Of a stretch of DNA of 55,218 bases, positions 50,620 through 55,218 are shown piece by piece. Below the pieces are notes generated by a model. It was not told where the DNA came from. It did not search any database and was given only the letters and a program-made list of their open reading frames with translations. Both the position numbers and the translations under genes were made by a program. Within the stretch, counting starts at the first letter, position 1. Every line of letters starts with the position of its first letter. Source of the DNA: Candidatus Rothia avicola (GTDB lineage: Bacteria; Actinomycetota; Actinomycetes; Actinomycetales; Micrococcaceae); the NCBI GenBank assembly GCA_019115985.1, contig DXCN01000029.1, positions 1 through 55,218 on the forward strand, read 5' to 3'.

Positions 50620-51747
50620 ATGAGCTCATCTTCCTTGCCTCTGAATTTTTCTTTAGCCCATAAGATTGCCGGTGTGCTGGCTCCAGCTGGCCCGCGTGCT
50701 GAGGCCGCGACTAAGCGGCGGGCCGTTGAAGAGATACGCTATGCGGCAAGCGCCGCCGTTGACCATGTGCACGCTATTACGCAGCTGGCTGCGGCTGAGA
50801 ACCTGCACGACTCTGAGCTGCTGATTGTTGATAGGGCTACCTGGGTGAAGGCTAACACCCAGTCGTTTGAGGTCATGCTGGGCCCCATTGCTGAAGAGGT
50901 ACTGGGCCAGCGCTTAGCTAAACTCTCTGATGCTGAGCACGCTGTGACCGAGCTGGGCGGGGCGGCAGAAATTGGGGGCGTGCTGGCCTTCCTATCTACC
51001 CGCGTCCTGGGCCAGTACGACCCCTATGCGGCGCTGGCTGGCCACGGGGCCGCCGGGGGCCGCCTGATGATTGTGGCTCCCAACCTGATGAAGCTGGAAG
51101 AAGAGCTGAACCTTGACCCGGCGGATTTCCGCCTGTGGGTTGCCCTGCACGAGCAGACCCACCGGGTACAGTTTGCCGCTGCCCCCTGGCTGCGCGATTA
51201 CCTGCTTGACCTCATGCACAGCCTGGGCCGCGAACTGGGTGAGACCACCGAAAACCTACCTGAGCGTATTGCCGCTGCCGCTACCGGCGCGGTGCGCGGT
51301 ATGAGGAAGCAGGAAGCGCCCGGGGCTAGCCCTGAGGCTGCTACTAGCGGCGCTGCCCTGCTGCTCAGCGACGAGGGCAAGGACCTGCTGGACCGTATTA
51401 CCGGCATCATGAGCCTGCTGGAGGGCCACGCCAATGTGGTGATGGACGCCGTTGATTCGTCCATCGTCCCGTCCGTTAAAACGATTCGCCGTCGTTTTGA
51501 GCGCCGCAGCCAGACCCAGGGCTTCTTCCCCCGCTTTATGAGCAAGCTGCTGGGCATGGACGCCAAGATGGCCCAGTACAAGAACGGCCAAAAGTTTGTG
51601 CAGGCCGTGATCAACGAAGTGGGCATGGAGCGTTTCAACCGCATTTGGCAGGCTCCCGAGAACCTACCCACCGTGGCCGAAATTCATGCCCCCTCCCGCT
51701 GGATTGAGCGGGTACTGGGCGCAGACCTAGAGGAAGAGAAGAACTAG
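50620..51747 (+). CDS. Zinc-dependent metalloprotease (zinicin-like, DUF2342)
   Basis: A 375-residue actinobacterial protein with the metal motif LHEQTHR (an HExxH) near residue 176. It is preceded by LWVA and followed by a helical domain with EGHANVVMD, whose Glu may be the third ligand. The family is also described as an F420-associated or zinicin-like metallopeptidase; no substrate is known. It lacks a signal peptide. The last base of its stop is the first base of the tilS GTG, so the two are coupled. This gene pair with hpt and ftsH is conserved in actinobacteria. Confidence 0.87.
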   Translation: MSSSSLPLNFSLAHKIAGVLAPAGPRAEAATKRRAVEEIRYAASAAVDHVHAITQLAAAENLHDSELLIVDRATWVKANTQSFEVMLGPIAEEVLGQRLAKLSDAEHAVTELGGAAEIGGVLAFLSTRVLGQYDPYAALAGHGAAGGRLMIVAPNLMKLEEELNLDPADFRLWVALHEQTHRVQFAAAPWLRDYLLDLMHSLGRELGETTENLPERIAAAATGAVRGMRKQEAPGASPEAATSGAALLLSDEGKDLLDRITGIMSLLEGHANVVMDAVDSSIVPSVKTIRRRFERRSQTQGFFPRFMSKLLGMDAKMAQYKNGQKFVQAVINEVGMERFNRIWQAPENLPTVAEIHAPSRWIERVLGADLEEEKN

Positions 51748-52940
51748 TGCAGCAGCGCAAAACCCGTCTGAATCCCCTGGTAGGGGCTGCCCGCCGCGAG
51801 GTTGCCGGTGTGCTGGACCGGGTATTTGGGGCGGGTACGGTGGCGCCTACCGGTTCGTCAGGACGCCCGGGCGCAGGCCCAGAGGCAGGGCAGGTTCCCC
51901 TGGTGTTAGCTGCCGTTTCAGGTGGCCCCGACTCCTTGGCCTTAGCGGTTCTGCTGGCCCACTTCAACCGGCGGCAGGACGTGCGCGTGGGGGCAGTCGT
52001 GGTTGACCATCAGCTTCAGGAGGGATCAGCTCAGGTTGCCGAGCGTACCGCCCAGACCCTGCGGGAGCTGGGCCTTAGCCCGGTGCTGGTAGAAACCGTG
52101 ACCGTTGAAGAGGGGAAGGAGGGGCCCGAAATGGCGGCCCGCACCGCCCGATACGGTGCTTTTGCCCGGGCGCTGGCCGCTACCGGGGCGGACGCCGTTG
52201 CCCTGGGCCACACCCTCGACGACCAGGCCGAAACCGTGCTGCTGGGCCTGGCCCGGGGCTCCGGCACCCGCTCCCTGGCGGGTATGCCCGTGGACCGCAC
52301 CGAAGACCACCCCGCCGGCCCCGTACGGGTCATCCGCCCCCTGCTTACCCTGTGCCGGGCAGATATTGAAGAGATCTGCGCTGATGCGGGGCTCATCCCC
52401 TGGCAGGACCCCACCAACACCGACCAGTCGCTCATGCGCGCCCGCGTGCGCCACAGCGTCCTACCCTACCTGGAAGAACACCTGGGTGGCGGCGTAGCTC
52501 TATCCCTGGCTCGAACCGCAACCATTGCCGGTGCGGACGCCGACTACCTGGCGTCCGCTGCCCGCCAGGCCCTGGGCGAAGTGTTGGTGGACGCGGACGC
52601 CCTCGCCCCCGCAAACACCGATATTGCGGGCCTGCTCGGGGTGGAATCTAGCAGGGACATGGTCGTGCTCAACCGCGCCGCGCTTGCCGCCCTGCACCCG
52701 GCCTTACGCGCCCGCGTCCTCGCCCTTGCCTTGGAAAAAGTCGGCGGCATCGCCCCGGGCTTTGAGCGTCTTGCCGCCCTCGATGCTTTCGCTGGCGACC
52801 ACTCGACTGCCGGCCCCCTCCAGCTACCCGGCCATATTTCTGCCTACCGCCGCCGCCCCGGTACCACCATCAGCCGGGCAGGCCAGAGCTATAACCTCAA
52901 GAAAACCGGCCTCATCGTTTTACTCAAGACCGCCCCATAA
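51747..52940 (+). CDS. tilS: tRNA(Ile)-lysidine synthetase
   Basis: An ATP-dependent enzyme that converts C34 of the CAU-anticodon tRNA-Ile to lysidine. It has 397 residues. The PP-loop SGGPDSLAL lies at about 58-66, followed by HQLQEGS, ARYGAF and GHTLDDQAETVLLGLARGSG, with DPTN and RARVRHSVLPYL later. The N-terminal ~50 residues are an Ala/Gly-rich extension. The GTG start overlaps the preceding stop by one base. The gene contains four copies of the recurrent GCGGACGC word. Confidence 0.92.
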   Translation: MQQRKTRLNPLVGAARREVAGVLDRVFGAGTVAPTGSSGRPGAGPEAGQVPLVLAAVSGGPDSLALAVLLAHFNRRQDVRVGAVVVDHQLQEGSAQVAERTAQTLRELGLSPVLVETVTVEEGKEGPEMAARTARYGAFARALAATGADAVALGHTLDDQAETVLLGLARGSGTRSLAGMPVDRTEDHPAGPVRVIRPLLTLCRADIEEICADAGLIPWQDPTNTDQSLMRARVRHSVLPYLEEHLGGGVALSLARTATIAGADADYLASAARQALGEVLVDADALAPANTDIAGLLGVESSRDMVVLNRAALAALHPALRARVLALALEKVGGIAPGFERLAALDAFAGDHSTAGPLQLPGHISAYRRRPGTTISRAGQSYNLKKTGLIVLLKTAP

Positions 52941-53024
52941 ACCATACTTAAAGATGAACACGCGCTTTGCCCTACCCCATAGGGCAGGGCGCACACCCTT
53001 TGAACCAGCAGAAAGCGATCAACC

Positions 53025-53576
53025 GTGGACGCACTCGACGTACAGAACGACATCAAGCACGTTCTCTTCACCAAAGAAGAAATCGACGCCAAGATTAAGG
53101 AACTTGCCGCCCAAATCGACAAGGACTACGAAGGCCGCGATGTACTGCTGGTCGGCGTACTCAAGGGCGCCATCATGGTCGTAGCCGACCTCTCCCGCGC
53201 CCTCAAGGCCCACTACACCATGGACTGGATGGCCGTCTCATCTTACGGTTCAGGCACCAAGTCGTCCGGCGTCGTCCGCATCCTCAAGGACCTCGACACC
53301 GACCTGACCGGTCGAGATGTGCTCATCGTCGAAGACATCATCGACTCCGGCCTGACCCTCAAGTGGCTCCAGCAGAACCTGGTTTCCCGCGGTGCTAACT
53401 CGGTCGAAATCTGCACCCTGCTACGTAAGCCCAAGAGCGTCAAGACCGACGTTGAGGTTAAATACGTCGGCTGGGACATCGAACCCGAATTCGTAGTGGG
53501 CTACGGCCTGGACTTCGCCGAGCGCTACCGTAACCTGGACTGCATCGTCACCCTGGCACCGCACGTCTACTCCTAA
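53025..53576 (+). CDS. hpt: Hypoxanthine phosphoribosyltransferase
   Basis: A purine salvage enzyme of 183 residues that makes IMP or GMP from hypoxanthine or guanine and PRPP. The PRPP motif VLIVEDIIDSGLT lies at about 99-111, with LLVGVLKGAIM at about 40 and SSYGSGTKSSG before it. The GTG start fits the conserved N-terminus. It is followed by the ftsH leader. Confidence 0.94.
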   Translation: MDALDVQNDIKHVLFTKEEIDAKIKELAAQIDKDYEGRDVLLVGVLKGAIMVVADLSRALKAHYTMDWMAVSSYGSGTKSSGVVRILKDLDTDLTGRDVLIVEDIIDSGLTLKWLQQNLVSRGANSVEICTLLRKPKSVKTDVEVKYVGWDIEPEFVVGYGLDFAERYRNLDCIVTLAPHVYS

Positions 53577-53801
53577 ACACCGAGCACCTGTCAGAGAGCC
53601 CTGGCAGAATCCCCTCTGCCGACTAACCTTCTTGCTCCTCGCCTGGAGGCTCGTCGCAATTCATGCCAGACCCAGCCAGCCGGCTACGGGGAGCCTGCCA
53701 GGGCCCTGCTTCGTTGGTCCTTTAGCCCTGAGGTGAAAACCTTGAGGTATCAAGCAAGCACTCAGCAACTTTAGGTACATTAGATAGGTCTAGGCCCAAC
53801 T
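53577..53801. other. hpt-ftsH spacer
   Basis: No gene is supported. CCCTGGCA / TGCCAGGG arms occur at about 53602 and 53695. TACATT near 53776 may be part of the ftsH promoter. Confidence 0.35.
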
Positions 53802-53855
53802 GCACCCACTGCCGGGTGCTGGGGCTACCTTTGTGCGGGGCGCACACGGCGCCCC
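53802..53855 (+). promoter_or_regulatory. Two stem-loops in the ftsH leader
   Basis: GCACCC/GGGTGC (53802-53819) and GGGGCGC/GCGCCCC (53837-53855, ACACG loop) lie in tandem. The second is followed 9 bases later by TTTTTG, just before the ribosome site, resembling an attenuator. Confidence 0.4.
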
Positions 53856-53883
53856 AACCGTCATTTTTGTGGAAGGCGCGGCT

Positions 53884-55218
53884 GTGCAGAAAACGGATAC
53901 CAACCCCGACCCCAAGAAAAAGGGGTTCTTCGGCAAACTCATCTCAGGGCCTTGGTTCTGGGTACTGCTGGCAGTTCTCATTGCCGTGCCCATGATTTTC
54001 ACAAATTCCCTAGTAGCCTCAACCCGCGTTGACACCAACGTGGGTATCAGCCTGCTGAATGACGAGAAAGTCGTCAGCGCCAAAATCTTTGACGGCGACC
54101 AGCGCGTAGATCTGGAACTCAAGGAAGATTACGTGAACGCCGCCGGTGAAAACCAGGGCAAGAACCTGAGCTTCTACTACGTGCAGCCCCGCGCTACCGA
54201 CGTCGTTGCGGCCATGGACAAGGCCAACCTCGAGTCTTATACCGATCAGCCGGTGCAGACCAACTGGTTCACCTCCATGCTGTCCTTCATCCTGCCCTTC
54301 GTGATCCTGGTGGCCCTCTTCTGGTTCCTGATGTCACGCATGGGCGGCGGCAGCAACCAGATTATGAACTTCTCCAAGTCTCGCGCTAAGAAGTTCAACA
54401 AAGACAACCCCACCGTGCGCTTTGCCGACGTTGCCGGTGTTGACGAAGCCCTGGCAGAACTCGAAGAGGTTCGCGAGTTCCTAGCCGAACCTGAAAAGTT
54501 CACCCGCCTGGGCGCCAAGATCCCCAAGGGTGTACTGCTCTACGGCCCTCCCGGTACCGGTAAGACTCTGCTCGCTAAGGCCGTAGCCGGTGAAGCCGGC
54601 GTCCCCTTCTACTCCATCTCCGGTTCTGACTTCGTTGAAATGTTTGTGGGTGTGGGTGCCTCCCGCGTGCGCGACCTCTTCAAGGAAGCTAAGTCCAACA
54701 AGGCCGCTATCATCTTCGTCGACGAAATTGACGCCGTAGGTCGTCAGCGTGGCGTCGGCATGGGCGGCGGGAACGACGAACGCGAGCAGACCCTCAACCA
54801 GCTGCTGGTTGAGATGGACGGTTTCGACGGCACCTCCAACATCATCGTCATCGCGGCAACCAACCGCCCCGACGTGCTCGACCCCGCCCTCTTGCGTCCG
54901 GGCCGCTTCGACCGCCAGGTCGGCGTCGACGCCCCCGACCTCAAGGGCCGCCAGCGCATCCTCGAAGTACACGCAACTGGCAAGCCCATTGACCGCCGCG
55001 TTGACCTAGCCTCCGTCGCCAAGCGCACCCCCGGCTTTACCGGTGCTGACCTCGCCAACGTCATGAACGAAGCAGCTCTGCTTACCGCCCGTGACGGTGG
55101 CAACGTGATTGACGAACGCGCTATCGACGAAGCTATTGACCGCGTCATGGCAGGCCCCCAGCGATCCTCCCGCATCATGAGCGAGCACGAACGCACCGTC
55201 ACCGCCTACCACGAAGGC
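53884..55218 (+). CDS. ftsH: ATP-dependent zinc metalloprotease FtsH, N-terminal part
   Basis: A membrane-anchored AAA+ protease that degrades misfolded membrane proteins. 445 residues are visible and the frame continues past the window edge. Two membrane helices ([16 protein letters not shown] near 25 and [19 protein letters not shown] near 132) flank an extracytoplasmic domain. The AAA module has Walker A GPPGTGKT near 222, Walker B FVDEIDA near 278, pore motif VEMFVGVG, and the second region of homology [20 protein letters not shown]. The last residues YHEG begin the HExxH zinc site. I chose the GTG at 53884, 7 bases after GGAAGG; a GTG at 53869 would add five residues. Confidence 0.95.
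   Translation, partial: MQKTDTNPDPKKKGFFGKLISGPWFWVLLAVLIAVPMIFTNSLVASTRVDTNVGISLLNDEKVVSAKIFDGDQRVDLELKEDYVNAAGENQGKNLSFYYVQPRATDVVAAMDKANLESYTDQPVQTNWFTSMLSFILPFVILVALFWFLMSRMGGGSNQIMNFSKSRAKKFNKDNPTVRFADVAGVDEALAELEEVREFLAEPEKFTRLGAKIPKGVLLYGPPGTGKTLLAKAVAGEAGVPFYSISGSDFVEMFVGVGASRVRDLFKEAKSNKAAIIFVDEIDAVGRQRGVGMGGGNDEREQTLNQLLVEMDGFDGTSNIIVIAATNRPDVLDPALLRPGRFDRQVGVDAPDLKGRQRILEVHATGKPIDRRVDLASVAKRTPGFTGADLANVMNEAALLTARDGGNVIDERAIDEAIDRVMAGPQRSSRIMSEHERTVTAYHEG

Noticed and set aside
1-55218. tRNA, rRNA, transposase or phage integrase genes
   Set aside because: None was found on reading both strands. Short T-loop-like words such as GGTTCGATG at 32252 lack the rest of a cloverleaf.

Overview
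The window is high-GC actinobacterial DNA. The housekeeping content fits Micrococcaceae, most likely Rothia or a close relative. Evidence for this includes a MrpA with a fused MrpB domain, a class IIA fructose-bisphosphate aldolase, a DUF3151 gene, and the cluster dacB / ppa / zinc metalloprotease / tilS / hpt / ftsH. The genus call is inference from gene content and codon style, not from a marker comparison. No rRNA, tRNA, CRISPR array or transposase was seen.

Layout. (1) 1-819 is the C-terminal end of a type I restriction HsdR subunit cut by the window edge. (2) 1039-7526 is a complete six-gene Mrp Na+/H+ antiporter operon (A/B fusion, C, D, E, F, G) with overlapping or near-touching reading frames. 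(3) 7.6-23.4 kb is a run of metabolism and transport genes: POT peptide transporter, rhodanese, pabB, a GntR(YtrA)-ABC exporter operon, pyrE, a SpoU-type RNA methyltransferase, a DHA2 MFS exporter, a DASS dicarboxylate/sulfate transporter, fbaA, a 5'-truncated Fic gene, a DUF3151 gene, ald, and two small membrane proteins. (4) 23.8-25.4 kb encodes a translationally coupled lipoprotein (DUF6318-like) and a secreted PKD-like protein. (5) 25.7-32.1 kb is a lower-GC block on the minus strand. It holds a Sau3AI-type restriction endonuclease, a DUF262/DUF1524 (GmrSD-like) protein, a C5-cytosine methyltransferase and an NCS1 permease. The block ends at a highly folded ~230-bp element bounded by 15-bp inverted repeats.

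(6) 32.5-41.9 kb returns to core genes: pheA, a diacylglycerol kinase-family lipid kinase, serS, a manganese ABC transporter with an MntR-type operator in its promoter, the mntR-like repressor, a Cof-type HAD phosphatase, a DCC protein and a SatD-like protein. (7) 42.0-46.5 kb is a two-gene operon of a TM0106-type RecB-nuclease/SF1 helicase fusion and an unknown protein. (8) 46.5-55.2 kb holds a secreted CAP-LGFP protein, dacB, ppa, a zinc metalloprotease, tilS, hpt and the start of ftsH.

Three themes run across the genes. First, defence: the type I RM remnant, the Sau3AI-like three-gene module and the nuclease-helicase operon. Second, metal and ion homeostasis: Mrp and the Mn uptake operon with its repressor. 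Third, genome-wide signals: many genes appear to be transcribed leaderless, with a TAnnnT -10 box 6-8 nt before the start codon, and the octamer GCGGACGC/GCGTCCGC occurs about 24 times, including in terminator hairpins, but is absent from the low-GC restriction block.
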